A stretch of 64,000 nt of DNA from Portulaca oleracea. Taxonomy: Eukaryota > Streptophyta > Magnoliopsida > Caryophyllales > Portulacaceae. The translations under genes were made by a program, and so were the position numbers. How positions within the stretch are numbered: the stretch's first letter is position 1; every line of letters begins with the position of its first letter. Below the pieces are notes generated by a model that was not told the origin of the DNA, ran no database searches, and saw only the letters and a program-made list of their open reading frames with translations. Of this stretch, positions 1 through 11,815 are shown one piece after another. The DNA lies in NCBI GenBank assembly GCA_029582165.1, contig CM055874.1, positions 2,554,114-2,618,113 of the forward strand, written 5' to 3'.

Positions 1-321
1 CATGGAGATAAATGGCAAATTTTTGTAGTGAAAAAATGCTGAGGGCATTATTATTGTTCTGTAAATACCAAGTGGAATGGAAGAAATTTCCTTCTCTTTG
101 TCCCCCCTCCCCCTATCTCTCTCTTCACGCCAATGTTCGCTTATGGTTCGACTTGACTGTCAGTTGCCAAGCTACTTATGTTCGACTTGGATGTCAGCTT
201 AGTGTCTCTAGTTGGAGGAAGTCACTACTAAATTCAGCACAAGCTTGAGAAAACTTGATAAGAAGCATCTAACTTGACATGCGTCCAGGATAGCAAGCAT
301 ATAGTTGTTATAACTTTCATA
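1..321. other. Gene-free lead-in
   Basis: No gene, RNA or transposon is recognised here. A 78-codon open frame from position 12 shows no familiar motif and is probably chance. Confidence 0.4.
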
Positions 322-502
322 TCTTGATAAGGGTGGCTTGATGCAAAAAGTGTCCCTGTAAGTGGGAGTTCGAGGAAGGGTGAAAGGTGCAATGTAGGTA
401 AGTTTTAACTTGCATTTCTATCAGATGTTACTTCCAGGATTCAAACTCGTGACCTTGCAAAGTCGTAATGATACAGTAACAACTCAATCGTTGCGCGTTT
501 TC
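322..502 (-). mobile_element. Au-type SINE copy (tRNA-derived short retroposon)
   Basis: Read on the minus strand, this stretch has an RNA polymerase III B-box-like word, GGTCACGAGTTTGAATCC (436-453). It is preceded by a degenerate A-box area (about 470-500, AACGCGCAACG...). It is followed by the body typical of the angiosperm Au SINE: a GAAATGCA word, a 'CTTACCTACATTGCACC' segment, and a 3' end of the 'GCATCAAGCCACCCTTATC' type. Au SINEs are non-autonomous retroposons moved by LINE machinery. The copy is diverged (B box TTTGAA instead of TTCGA), so it is old. Exact ends are uncertain and no target duplication was established. Confidence 0.6.
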
Positions 503-1581
503 CTTCAATTTTCATGATGGTTTTCATGATGGTATAGTGTCATGCATGTCATTAGTTCGTTAAATTTCGATGGTGAAATAGTAAATTTGTGAGAATAAAA
601 GCTAGTAAATAGGCAGGTGGTAAAATATAACAAAAACTCTGTTTTATATTAGTTAATTAAATGAAAATGTCTTTTAACTTACTACTAGTACAACTGATTT
701 TCATGTTATTTGGTGACACTGTTGCATGTGTTAGGAACTTGAATGACATTCTCAATTTAGTTAAAAAAATACTTCTGATAATACATGTTTCATTAATAAT
801 AATGTATTAATGGTTAGTTTGTCAAATGTATTTCGTTGATGTTTTAATTTACATTCTTAACCCTCCATTCCATATTAATTTTGATAATAAATTTCTAAAT
901 ATATACAATGACTTATATAAAATTATTATCATTACATTGGTATCATAAAAGTTTAATATTGTAATTGTTAATAAAATACTATATAAGAAATCATTGATTA
1001 AAAAGTGATATTTGAGCGTATGATAGTCAACTAAGTGAGAGTTAAATTACTGTTGATGTTGAATGTTATGAATAAAATAAGAAAACAATAATTAATAAAT
1101 CATTATGACTTAATATATACACTATATCATCCTTATACGTGTATGTGAAAAGTTCAAGCTTAAAAAAAATATTCTCTTTGTCCTAAAATAATTGTCTTTC
1201 ATGTTTTCCCATGTTTATTGTCGATGTTTTATCAAAATATTTTAATTTTATACCTTTTGAAAATTATTTTTTACTAAGAATCTAATGATACTAATTTCGT
1301 ATGATAAAATGTTGTATATATTCAAACGAAAAATTAATGGTCAAAAGTTTCATCCAAAACATGGTGACACTTAATTAAAATTGGGAGAGTATAAATGCAT
1401 AGGGTTGACACACAAACCCGAGCACTCCCGGCAGTACTCATTCTGATCAAGACCTTATTTTAGTGTTTATATTACAATCACACATGAGTACATGAGACAT
1501 GCATGTAGATATATAAAACAGGGCCCAAGGAAAAAAAAAAAAAAAGGAGAGAGAGAAGAAGAGCTTGAACTGAGCTCACAA

Positions 1582-1584
<3 letters not shown>
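503..1584. other. AT-rich spacer with a probable Stowaway-like MITE relic
   Basis: No gene is seen. Positions about 1172-1389 start TTCTCTTTGTCC after a TA and end in GGGAGAG before a TA, as Stowaway (Tc1/mariner) MITEs with CTCCCTCCG-type termini do. The middle carries the usual GTTTTATCAAAATATT-like words. The 840-1120 stretch resembles the inside of the same MITE class but has no clear ends. Confidence 0.35.

Positions 1585-1650
<66 letters not shown>
1585..1650. repeat. (GA)33 microsatellite
   Basis: This is an uninterrupted 66-bp GA run. On the minus strand it lies about 30 bp after the PROPEP stop codon, so the transcript probably carries a long CU tract in its 3' UTR. It is likely length-polymorphic. 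Confidence 0.95.
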
Positions 1651-1653
<3 letters not shown>

Positions 1654-1681
1654 ATGCAATATTAAAAGAAGGATGATATGA

Positions 1682-2304
1682 TCAGTTGTGCGGTGGTTGG
1701 TGTCCAGGAGCTGGTGGTCGGGCTGTTGGAGGTTTTGACCTTATGCCTCGGCTCTCTATACGATACTCTTCCTGCAAACAAACAAACAAACAAACAAACA
1801 TCACTCATTTATTTCCACTTTGATTTCTTACTTTGTTTCAGCAACCTCATACATACCTACCTACGTAAAACGTACGTACGTGTATAATATAATATATGCA
1901 TGTGTTAATGTGAATGACACACCTCTTAATTAAGGTGCATGCAATTTCAAAGTGGGGATGGGCTACCCAACAAAAAAGGTTCAAAACTTTCCCATATAAA
2001 TTAAAATGAAATCAAATGAATATGCATGTTAAAATAATGAATATGCATGTTATAATGAATAGAGATGGAGATGACTTACAGCAGTCATGATGATTTCTTG
2101 CTCTTTAACCACAGAAGAGGGAGGTGCATGTACTAACTTTGAGGTGTTAGTAGTGGTTTTTGATGAAGAAGATCCACCATAACCAAACCCTAGGCACCTT
2201 AGCAAAGCTTCCATGGCCTTTTGAGTTGCATGGTAACTCTTCATCCTCTTCAAATGCATCATCATCCCTTTTCTCTGCTTCCCTTTTTCTTCTGAACCCT
2301 CCAT
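1682..2304 (-). CDS. PROPEP: PROPEP-like precursor of a plant elicitor (danger) peptide
   Basis: This is a small two-exon gene. Coding exon 1 is 2304-2080 and ends at GCT|GTAAGT. Exon 2 is 1771-1682 (TTTGCAG acceptor, stop TGA), giving 104 residues. There is no signal peptide, as in known PROPEPs. Residues about 26-40 (ATQKAMEALLRCLGF) match the amphipathic calmodulin-like-binding motif of Arabidopsis PROPEP1 (LRAILKCLG). An acidic EQEII stretch follows, and then exon 2 encodes a basic, Pro-rich tail ending PPAPGHQPPHN, comparable to the ...GRPGQHN end of AtPep1. As in Arabidopsis, the intron sits just before the peptide. Metacaspase cleavage after the Arg of EEYR (residue 79) would free about 25 residues; that site is inferred. 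In the family, the released Pep binds PEPR receptor kinases and amplifies wound and pathogen responses. A CLE or IDA identity is unlikely because there is no secretory leader. Confidence 0.82.
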
Positions 2305-4017
2305 CTTCTTGTTCTTGTTCTTGTTTGGTGCCTAGCTTAATATAATTCTAGATTTTGCTGTTTGGTACAATAATTTGATTCAAATAACCTCTTTTAATTT
2401 ATGGTTTGATGGTACTTGTCTCCTCTTTTCAAACTGTAGTGACCCTATCTATCTATTCACTTTTTCCTCCACTAAAATAATTGTTTCTCGTTTTTGTCCA
2501 TTAGCTGACTTTTTGAGACACGTGATAAGTTTTGTTATTAATGTATCACTTTTTTTTGCTAATTAAAATTAATAATCAGAAATCATACAATGTATAGAAG
2601 AGAATGATATGATCCAAAGTTAGGTTCAGTTATGATATAAGCTGTTTTTTTTTTCCAATTTGGAACTTGTAAGGAATGGATATTATCTTCTATAGATTTT
2701 TGGTTTTTTAATGTTTATTTTTTGAACCTGAAGGTTTGCGGTCTAAATAGAAAAAGCATGTGTCATATTCTTGTTTTCTTCCCATGTTTGAGTTTATCTT
2801 CTGATTGGCGCTGCACTTGAGGACTAAACTTAAAACTAATATTGAAACTATAATCTACATATCTTCATATCGGAGCTACTTAGACACCTAAGTATCCTCC
2901 CTATGGTTTCTTGGGAATAGCCTAAAACTTTAGGTCCATGGTTCAAATACGAATCAATTACAAAGGGAATTATAGGTAAGATGTCCATTAGACCAACCGC
3001 CTACAACCGACATTCATGCCTATGCTTTGGCATCGTCCATCCTCTCACACCACCGTGGTCAGCCTGAGCTACTCTACTATCGAACCCAACAACTTAGGGT
3101 TAATTTTCATTATTACACACCAAAACTCTCACTCTAATTGAGACTAAAGTTGGAAATTTGGGAGTTGAAAGCGATGGGCAAAGAGGTGAGGATTTGGAGG
3201 TGAATTACAGGGAGAAATGAAAATATGGAGTGAAAATTTTCAAATTTTCGACGAGATCTTGATCAAGAAGGGTAAGGGTAAAAAAACTCTTCCTCCTATA
3301 ATTTAAGGTACAAGTATCATTTTCAAAAATAATAGTATCATTTTCAAAAACTCTTCCTCCTATAATTTAAGGTACCATGTATCCTTCGTGCTCCTCCCAT
3401 TTCTCTCTCCCTTCAGGGTCTGCTTGGGAGAGGGGTATAGGGATTAGGAGGGGTAAAGGAGGGTCCTTACTCCTCCTTACCCCTGCTTGGAAAGAGAGTG
3501 AAAGAGCAATACCTATTATATGTTCTTGAAGCACATGCTCTAAATCCACCGTGGCAGCTAATTAAAAAATAATTAAAAAATTTTAAAACTAACTCACCCA
3601 CGTCTTTCTCACATTAGCTATTATCACACCCTTCCATTGATCTCCCCCTCCTCCTATTAACCTCCATTATCACTGTCCTCAACCACCACCATCCTCTTCT
3701 CTCCCTCCTGCTACTAACCTCCATTATCACCGACAACACCATCACCACTGCTCTCAACTCCCCTTTTTCCTTCCACCGCCACCCACCATCAATCTTTCGC
3801 CACTCCCTCTCCTCCTCCCCTCTAAAACATCAAGGCTTCCTCTGGCGAGACCTATCCAACAATGACCTCCAAGGGGTGTCGCCGACGGAACCTGACCCGC
3901 CTCATCATGCTCTGGTTTGAAACCACGCATTCTGATCATCAAATTCATCTTTTTGATCATGATTAACTCTGCATCTATTCCTGAAGTCACGTTCATCGAA
4001 AATCAATTTAGATTCAT
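2305..4017. other. Spacer without a recognisable gene
   Basis: The first few hundred bases are presumably the PROPEP promoter. Positions 3600-4000 are CT/CCA-rich and contain a direct repeat of about 28 bp (around 3648 and 3704, period 56; words ACCTCCATTATCAC). Several short frames exist on both strands, but none looks like a protein. About 3265-3375 holds a duplicated AAAAACTCTTCCTCCTATAATTTA phrase. Confidence 0.4.
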
Positions 4018-4770
4018 GGTTGTTCACTCACTAATTCATGATTGTTCACTGCAAGAAAGATAGAGTTGTTCAATAACTAACTCATGGTTATTCACACATT
4101 GATTAATAGTTGTTCACTCACCAATTCATGGTTGTATCCTTGACGATCTGTACTAGTAGTAGTGAACAATACAATTGAAGGCAGTGAACAATACAACTGA
4201 AATCAATGAATACTGACGCTATGGGCAGTGAGCAATAGCAATATATTGTTAGTGAACAATTGCGTACCGCTCGGTGAACCATTCAGTTCAAGTTAGGCCC
4301 TGTTCTTTTCTGCGGTTGGCAAACTGCCGTACCACAACGTAATATACCGTAGTTTGCCACAACTCACTACACTTTACCACAAATCATTACTTTTCTCTCT
4401 CCTCACTTTTCTCCTCTACTTTTTACATTCTCTCTCCTCACCTACGTCACATACTAATAACCTACCATAATTCCATCACGCCCACCACAATTTCACCACA
4501 CCACACCACCACACCGCAAAATACCGCAGAAACGAACAGGGCTTAGTGAATGTTGATGTTACAGTGGGTGAACAATTAGATTTTTTTGGTCAAAATCATA
4601 CGCAATCAATTGATCAAACTTCAAGTTAGTGAACATCGTATAGTGAACAATGATGTTATCTTCAGTGAACAATAAAATTGAACTGTCATTTTGAATAAGT
4701 AACTGTTACTGCTTTCGTCCGGTGAACAATGATGCGCTACTGAGTGAACATCCACGTGGGACTGAAATGA
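4018..4770. repeat. Interspersed GTGAACAAT word array with strand switch
   Basis: The 8-9 base word GTGAACAAT (with variants GTGAACAT, GTGAGCAAT, GTGAACCAT) recurs about ten times from 4160 to 4765. Its reverse complement, (A)TTGTTCAC, recurs about four times from 4018 to 4135. The words are irregularly spaced, not a simple tandem. A Tourist-like MITE (4296-4542) has landed inside, so the array is older than that insertion. I know of no named element with this structure. Confidence 0.6.
4296..4542. mobile_element. Tourist-like (PIF/Harbinger) MITE
   Basis: The element is 247 bp. It starts GGCCCTGTTCTTTTCTGCGG and ends CCGCAGAAACGAACAGGGC, an imperfect terminal inverted repeat. It is flanked on both sides by the trinucleotide TTA (4293-4295 and 4543-4545), the target duplication of PIF/Harbinger elements. 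The inside is rich in CACCACACCAC and has no coding potential. The best sister copy in the window is 26300-26557. Confidence 0.85.
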
Positions 4771-4885
4771 ATAACCACCAACGTATCTTGTATGTAACCG
4801 TTCATTTTGTCGCCGAAATTAAAAGAAATTTAAAAAATATATATCTGACAAGAAAAAATAAAACTAATAAATTCTCGGCGTCTCG

Positions 4886-4910
4886 CTGCCAAAAAAAAAA
4901 AAAAAAAAAA
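4886..4910. repeat. Poly(A) tract
   Basis: This run of about 20 A lies between two CTCGGCGT words (one before, one after), so a short direct repeat brackets an A-run. That could be the remnant of a small retroposed insertion, but nothing more supports it. Confidence 0.5.
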
Positions 4911-5037
4911 CTCTCGGCGTTTTTTTCCTTGTTTCTATCTCTTTCCTCACCAACCGGTCGTCACCCTTTCCAGGAAGCAATCCTTCCTTCTTCTGTGTGA
5001 CTGTGTCCCACCTTTTTCTTCTGGAAATTGAAGAATT

Positions 5038-7689
5038 ATGGTTGAATTTGGTGACAACCTGTTGATCGACAGTTACAGAATACCTTGGCTCATATGGATC
5101 CAATTCTTGGTCATGTTTCTTCTTACACTTGTCATTCTTCTCTCTTACTTCGGCTTATTTGCTCTTGATTCTTCCCACAATCACAATGCTGATGACTCCA
5201 TCGTTTCTTCTCCATTGGACCCTCTTTCTATCTGCTCCCACAGAACAACCCAGGTGTGATTTTCGCTTCTTTGCTTTCGTTTTTGTTCTGGGATTCTTCC
5301 AATTTTGTTTCCAAATGTGTAATTTCTGCTTTGTTTGGGTCTTTGTATGTGAATTATTTGTGTGGGTGTGGAAGAAATTTGGGTGAAATTGGCTGAGGAT
5401 CTTTTGGGGAAGTTAATTTGGAGCAATTGAACTGATTTGTGTGTTTAGTTTTGGAGAAAGAATTGAACTTTGTGCTGGGTTGCTGAGAAATTAGGGTTTT
5501 GGAACTTGTTTGCTGGGGTGATTATTAGTAAAACTTAGCTAGGGTTTTCATCTGTAAGTTGTGAAGATGTGCTGGGCAATCTTTGATACTGAGCTACTAG
5601 AAAGAATGAGTTCACGGTTTTCTGGGTCATTTGCTGCTCAATTATTTCTATATCTGTTAGGGTTTTCTGGATTTTGACCACCAGGATTATCGACTATCTT
5701 GCCTTTCTTTCTATTCAGAAGGAAAGAATCGATACCCCATTGTTGTTCCTTTGAAAAATGACTTAGATGATGCAATTTTATGATGCCCTGACACCTTTGA
5801 GCATTTACAATGAGGGATTTAAGAGGGGATTTAAAGATAATAACTTTGTTAAATCCTCCTAAAATCTCTGCATTTGATATGATGCGTGTGTTAGTTAATA
5901 ATGATTTCTAAAAATCGAAACACTTATGATACCACATCTTATATGTGGGGCCTCTTATATGTACTAAATTTTTGGCAAATATAGAAAAATTGATACAAAT
6001 GGAGGTAATATAAGGAAAGATGGGAGTAATATGGTATGTGAGACACTTTTATTTAGGAATAATAACTTTGTAAACACTTAGCTTAAATCTTTAAACACAT
6101 ACCATTTTCCCATTTAATTCCTCAAGTGTTCATGTTGGAGAAACTAGAGCATTTTGGATTTCAGTGAAGGGGGTTTTCCTTCCTTTGTATCCAGCATCTA
6201 TGAATTGATGTTCCCTGTCATTCCAGTGAGAATGGCTTAGACGATGCATCGGTATCTTGTCACGCTCCTTTTCCAAGTGGGTCGTAGGTCGCATCCTATT
6301 ACAGTTTTCTGGATATTGATGATTGTCTTTTTGGAGTGAAGGTGCATCATGCAAGATGTTTCTAAATTCTTGCAGAATATTAGGAAAGTATTTGGACTTT
6401 GCAGTCTGGACTTTTAGCTACTACACCAAACTTCATTGCTGGGGTTTTGTAGGTGCTTCTGGAGGCATAGACTATAATCTGTTCTTCTGGGGTTTTGGGT
6501 GCACTTGTCTATAATGTGAATTTTGGCTTATTTGGGCTTTAGATTTGGTGTTGGTTATCCATTGCATCCTGGTGTCTCTTCTAAACCAGTGGAGCCTTTC
6601 TTAATGCATTTTAGCCTTAAGTATGTCTAGGTTTTGATCAATAAGGAATGATTGTCAAGGAACAACCTAATAACTGTCATATCTTGGTGTTAGTTTGTTG
6701 TGTACTTGAATAGAAAAGTCAGTCAACAAAATATGTATGTTGCTATAGGCATGTATTGTCTTAAGATAGAGCAAATCGCCACTGTGCCGAAAAAAGTTTG
6801 TCTTTAGATGCAGAGGACTTGTGTAAGCTTACAGTCAAACAAGATAAATCTTAGTGTTCATGTCATTAAAAAAGAAAAGGCCTCAGCTCTGGAAAGCTCT
6901 ACTCATACGTATAAAAACAATGCTACTCGTTCTTTCTCAAAGTAGACACATGGGTGTAGTAGGGACTACGTCTCTACGACACATAAGAATAAGTGATAGT
7001 AACAAGTTAAGTTGCTTGACTGAGAAGTGCTGATGAAACATTAGTGCAAGCAACGTTCTCTAACATATGCACTTTATGATCCTAAAGCCTAGCCACTACA
7101 TATGCGCTGTCCTCAATATGATGTGACTTTCCCATGCTTGTTGTTAGGTTGTCCTATTTCTTCCTAAATTACAATCACTTTTGGCAAGGACACTTGTCGG
7201 ATTGTTCAGGTCGGAAGTTGCTGTGCGACTGTGCTACTTTATTGCACAATTTAACTTCATTCTAAAGATGTCACAGATAAATCCAATCACTCAAATTTAG
7301 AAGCTGAACTCTGATTCTATATGTATTTTTTTGGCCCTCTAATTGCTGAGAATACTATCCGTTTTGCGACATTAAATCAACACATAGTAAAGTATAGTAT
7401 AGTATATCAGCCGAGACTAAAAAGGAAAAAGTGGCAGGTCTCGGGGGAGTGTGATTCCTGGGAAGATGCAGCAACAAGCACAAGCAGCAGAGCAACGGAG
7501 GTGGAGAGCATCGACATTCCTGATAGGGAAGGTTCAGCGAAGGACTTTGGTGTATCGGCCCCAGGCTCAGAACGGTGCGTTCATCCGTGTCATTACTTTG
7601 ACTTGGTCAAACAAGCTTTCCTCCAGTGTTTAGGCTTGGGTTCACTATCACGCAAGTTCCGTACCAGACGACGAGGACACGATGATTGA
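5038..7689 (+). CDS. Small single-pass membrane protein, function unknown
   Basis: Two coding exons are proposed: 5038-5253 (ACCCAG|GTGTGA) and 7438-7689 (GTGGCAG|GTCTCG, stop TGA). The reading frame is kept across a 2.2-kb intron, giving about 155 residues. The N-terminus MVEFGDNLLIDSYRIPW is followed by one strong hydrophobic helix (about residues 17-43, LIWIQFLVMFLLTLVILLSY). A Ser/Asp-rich stretch follows. Exon 2 ends in a conserved-looking block, CVHPCHYFDLVKQAFLQCLG, and a basic tail with RTRRRGHDD. This fits a family of uncharacterised land-plant transmembrane proteins, but I cannot assign a role. The intron holds a probable old MITE (about 5790-6125). A further small exon inside the intron cannot be excluded. 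A TGTAAG just after the stop could begin a 3' UTR intron. Confidence 0.65.
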
Positions 7690-8520
7690 TCTAACCTGTA
7701 AGGCTTCTTTCTTTTCCTCCTAAATTTAAAAAAAAAAAGATTCTTGACTATTGTGCATTTTGCTTTTGAAATCTACAAAAAGGGTCTTGTAAAATTCGGG
7801 ATTGAAGTTGAAGGGAGATTATGTGACAAACATGTAGAAATCAGATTAAACAACTAGCCAATGAATCGTCTCATTGTCATCTGTGGGATGCATATTCTTG
7901 GCAGGGACATGAGTGCCTGGGGTGGAACGACGAGAATGTGTTGGATTGCTGTCAATGATCAAAATATGTGAAATTCCGGGTTTATTTATGTTTTAGGTTT
8001 GGTTGGGTCGGTTTCCGGGTCGGGACATGACATGACTGTTGCTTGTTCAAGTGATGGAGGTGGAACGATGAGAATGTGTTGGATTGCTGTCAATGCAGTT
8101 TGTGTGAGCAAAAAGTTTGACAACCGGTGTGGAAATATCCGTGTGTAAAGCAATCAAGAAGTAAGTAAGTAACAGTTATTTTCATGTGAGTTAACTTAGG
8201 GGGTTAGTTTTTGATGGTGTGCTCAGTTTATTTTGATCAGCAGGGCAGACCCAAATGTGGGTGTTTTGCAATGTGTGCATAGGATTTGGCTCCATTTAAT
8301 TCAGTTGTAGGGTCATAACTACGGAGTTAACTGTGGAATTGTAAATGTTCATTTCTGTTAACTTGTATTGTATGCCCCCCCATTTTTATTTCATTTCCAA
8401 ATTCATTACCCCTTTCTCTTAAAGGCCGAGAGAACTCAGAGAAGTAAATACTGATGGAAAATCTGAACAAGGCATTATTCGACCAGCCCAAAGCCAGCCT
8501 GGCTCTAGATAGTTCCATTA
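7690..8520. other. Spacer and 3' UTR of the membrane-protein gene
   Basis: No further gene is seen. The phrase GGTGGAACGA(C/T)GAGAATGTG TTGGATTGCTGTCAATG occurs twice (about 7922-7957 and 8060-8095, some 138 bp apart), a local duplication. This stretch may include a spliced 3' UTR. Confidence 0.4.
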
Positions 8521-8698
8521 GGCCCTGTTTTTTTATTGAGTTATTTTCAGGTTTAGATGAGTAAGTTAGGATATGTTTGGACAAGTTATGATGTTTTTTT
8601 GGGGAATTGTGTTTTTAGAGTGAATGTTTTTTTTGGAGAATTGTGTAAAGTTTGAATAAGTTTGGATAGGTTGATTAAATCTAACCAAAGAACTACTA
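8521..8698. mobile_element. Tourist-like MITE, TTGGATAAG subfamily, degenerate
   Basis: It begins GGCCCTGTTTTTTTATTGAG right after TTA (8518-8520) and ends near CTAACCAAAGAACTACT. The inside carries the words AGTTTGGATA and GAATTGTGT. The same inside is found at 25080-25294. The right terminus has decayed. Confidence 0.6.
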
Positions 8699-9010
8699 CT
8701 TTTATTAAGCTTGACAGTTTGGGCGAGCCACTCAAAAAATTGGGTCTGGTGAATTTGGGTTAGTTAAATTCGATTAATATTAAAATTTGGATGAGAAATT
8801 GATATTCGGACTCATTTTTTCGGGTCAGATAATTTGGATGTAGTTAAATTATAGTCATGATCATATTCGGATTATAGAGAAAAGAGAAATATTGTGTCTC
8901 AGTTAATGTCAAAATCTGGTTTGGGCTAAATTGGGTTTTCTTCGAGTTGAAGAAATTCAGAGTGGATAAAATTTTGCTAGAGTGTATTTCTATATCCGGT
9001 ATACATTGGT
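8699..9010. repeat. Probable hAT-like MITE relic, GGTTCGGGT-rich family
   Basis: Repeated TTGGGT, TTCGGGTCAG and AATTTGGAT words and a right end TTTTGCTAGAGTGTA resemble the family members at 12516, 42876, 48837 and 58910. I could not find a matching left end or target duplication, so this copy is probably truncated. Confidence 0.35.
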
Positions 9011-9441
9011 AGCTCGTATTCCAAATTTGAACAAAGATGACTGGTTTATTTTAGTTTTGGGTGGTTTATGTTGGTTTTACAGGTCAGGACCTTGAATCTT
9101 TTTTCAAAGAAAAAGAAATTAAGGCCAAGTAAAAGAATTGGGGGTACATTCTTTTTTCAATGAAAAAGAAATGCAGGCCAAGAATTGGGGGTACATGGAT
9201 TGGAATTTAGGATTGCAGCATCGCATGAAAGGTTTTTCAATGATAAAATTATAGGATTGTAGATCCGAATCTAAATTTTAATAACCATGCTCCCTCATTT
9301 CTGACAAGTAAAGAATGATTCTCCTACGAATCGATTCTCAGAAAGAGCAGATGGAAGGTTGAGCCCTTGCCAATCGACATACACATCCATAACGGGAAAA
9401 AGGGCAAAGTATTAATATAAAAGAGGAAAAGCGATGTGTAA

Positions 9442-9636
9442 GGCCCTGTTCTTTGAATTGGTTCAACTATCCAATTCAAATCAATCCAAATTTATCCAAA
9501 CCTTACACAATTCCTTAAAAAAACATCCTCTCTATAAACACAATTTCCCAAAAAACATCATAATTTATCCAAATCAAACCAATTCAATTCAATCCAATCC
9601 ATCCAAACTTAATTTTAACCAATCCAAAGAACAGGG
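9442..9636. mobile_element. Tourist-like MITE, third subfamily
   Basis: This element of about 195 bp begins GGCCCTGTTCTTTGAATTGG and ends CCAATCCAAAGAACAGGG, a near-perfect inverted repeat of about 18 bp. The inside is full of AATCCAAA/ATCCAAATTT words, which are the reverse complement of those in the 8521 and 25080 copies. The flanks are TAA on the left and TTA on the right, so a direct 3-bp duplication is not intact. Confidence 0.75.
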
Positions 9637-11815
9637 TTTATGATTGCATCCAGTTGTTAGAGCCTTGTAGCCATGTCTAACAATCCACAAAAAGCGATGT
9701 TAGCTTTTGGTAAAGGTGGATGGGCATAGCATAGCTGTGATAACCTAATTCAAAACTAAAACGCCCAACTTCCTCCGCTAATTAATTAATCCATCTGATC
9801 CATGTAGTACTACTCATGCTAGTACTAGTTTCACTTGCCGTGATCAACTAGTACTCCTTAATTCCTTATGCTTCTGGAACAAATAACACTACTGTACTAT
9901 TTAACACGTCATATTCTGTGTTCAATTAATTTCTACATGTATTGCCATGAGTCAATCACCGAATACATAGATGCTTCCTAACTTACCATTTTTTGGCACC
10001 TAACCTAACCTCTTTGCTTTTACTTGGCCTTCAATTCTTTTCCACTTATTACCCACAAAACATGCTCTAACTATGCGTGGAGGACTTGCATTACTACTCT
10101 TCAGTTATGTTTCTTTGGGCAGTTTTTAGAGGGTTTCATTTCCTAACTTGCTATTTCTTGCTACCTAATGCTTTGCTTTCACTCTCCCTTCTTATCTACT
10201 TATTGCCCTAACCATGTTCAATCACTACAATGCGTGGAGTACTTGACTTCTGTTAGATTGTTACCTGAGAAAAGCCTTTTTAACCAGTGGTGTGTTTGGT
10301 AATTTTTTGGGAAAGAGCCATTGGGAAACTTTGTACTGAGGTTGTGAAGGAAATAATGGACCCCCCATCAAAACTTTTCTGTATATTATGGAGAAACCAA
10401 ATATGAATAAGTTTGTCAACTTGAAAAAGTTGACCAACTTTCCTGAGAGAATTTCTCAACCAAACGCCCCACAAGGGAATATTCATGTAACTCATTTAGA
10501 GTTTTCTTTTTGATGCTACATTATATTGTAATTTTGATGAGAGCAATTTTAAATAATGGTATTAAGTGACAGTTAACATGTAACAAATGGAGAATATTAT
10601 TAAGTAGGGTTAACACACCTTTAATTATTATGAATTGAGTTCCTATTACTACTGGAGAGCAAGATAAATGGACACACAAACTTTAACTCTCTTGATATAA
10701 GCCCGCAAATTATACCTCATCCAATAAGTCAAACTTGACTCACTGCACCAAATGCTCTAACACGCATGTTTAATAGTATATGAAACACACAAAATTAGTT
10801 AGTGAGACTAGGACTATGCTACTTTATGGTTCTAGCCCACTATCATAACTTAATTATGTAGCCTAGTCTCTTGACCTATTTATTCACCGGTCTAAACGCG
10901 TGAAAGCCTTAATTTTGAGACCATAAAACTCTATGTATAGTCCAACTACTGCATGAAACCTCGTACATTAAAAGAAGAAATTAAATGGATACAAAATTAA
11001 CCCTCTAAATTTTGTAATAATAACTACTATGTAAGGTTCGCAGAGCTTATTGCTTGGGATTCAAATTATCAAATTTGACCTCCTACACTTTTATAACCGG
11101 TATATTAGCTAGCCAATAGCTAGCTAGCTTACTTTAACGTTTCTTTTACTTATGTTTTATCATTTATTGAACATAATCATTAAGGCTCCTTATTTGTAAA
11201 TTTTACGATTAGACCTTATAATTGACACCCATTTTATGGAGTTGAATATATATTTTTTACCAATAGATCCTTTCCACTTTTTTGTCAAATTTCTTTTACT
11301 TGTCCATTTTAGGATTTTAGCTGAAATTTTCTTTGTAGATCTCTGGGTCATTAATTAAACAGATTCTAAATGTTTAATTCTTATCTTAAATATCACTTTC
11401 AAAGACATAAGCAAAAATAACTTTTTTAGACAGATCAAGTTGCAATAATAAAAAAGATATAGGGTTTTGAATAATTCCAATAATTAGAAGGTTCAAGAAG
11501 ACTATTACACCATTTTGACAGTCTCTCACTTTTGTTTCAGTCTTGTTTCTCTTGTTCTCATGCAGCAGCAGATCCAGATGTTCGAAATAGATATGACTAC
11601 TATACTATTATACTTACATAATAAAATAGAATCTATAAATTTTTATCCTTAATTTTACTATTTTTTTTCTTTTTTTCTTTGGCGACCCCATGATAGATGG
11701 GGATCCGTCAGTGTTCTCATGATTACCTAGCTAAGTTGTTTAATTTATTTTTCAGTTTTAAAGGAGTCTTTCGGGTCTACCACATACAACCTCTTTATTC
11801 ATTCTTTTGCATTAA
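9637..11815. other. Gene-free AT-rich spacer
   Basis: No gene is recognised. About 10285-10478 begins GTGTGTTTGGTAATTTTTTG and ends CTCAACCAAACGCCCCAC, so it may be another small inverted-repeat element (low confidence). The phrase TCACTACAATGCGTGGAGTACTTG (about 10220) repeats an earlier one near 10073. Confidence 0.4.

Noticed and set aside
2375..2566. Short plus-strand frame in the PROPEP promoter
   Set aside because: 63 codons of Phe/Ser-rich sequence from T-rich DNA, with no motif.
4018..4770. CRISPR-like or satellite interpretation of the GTGAACAAT array
   Set aside because: Spacing is irregular, orientation changes, and the setting is a plant nuclear genome.
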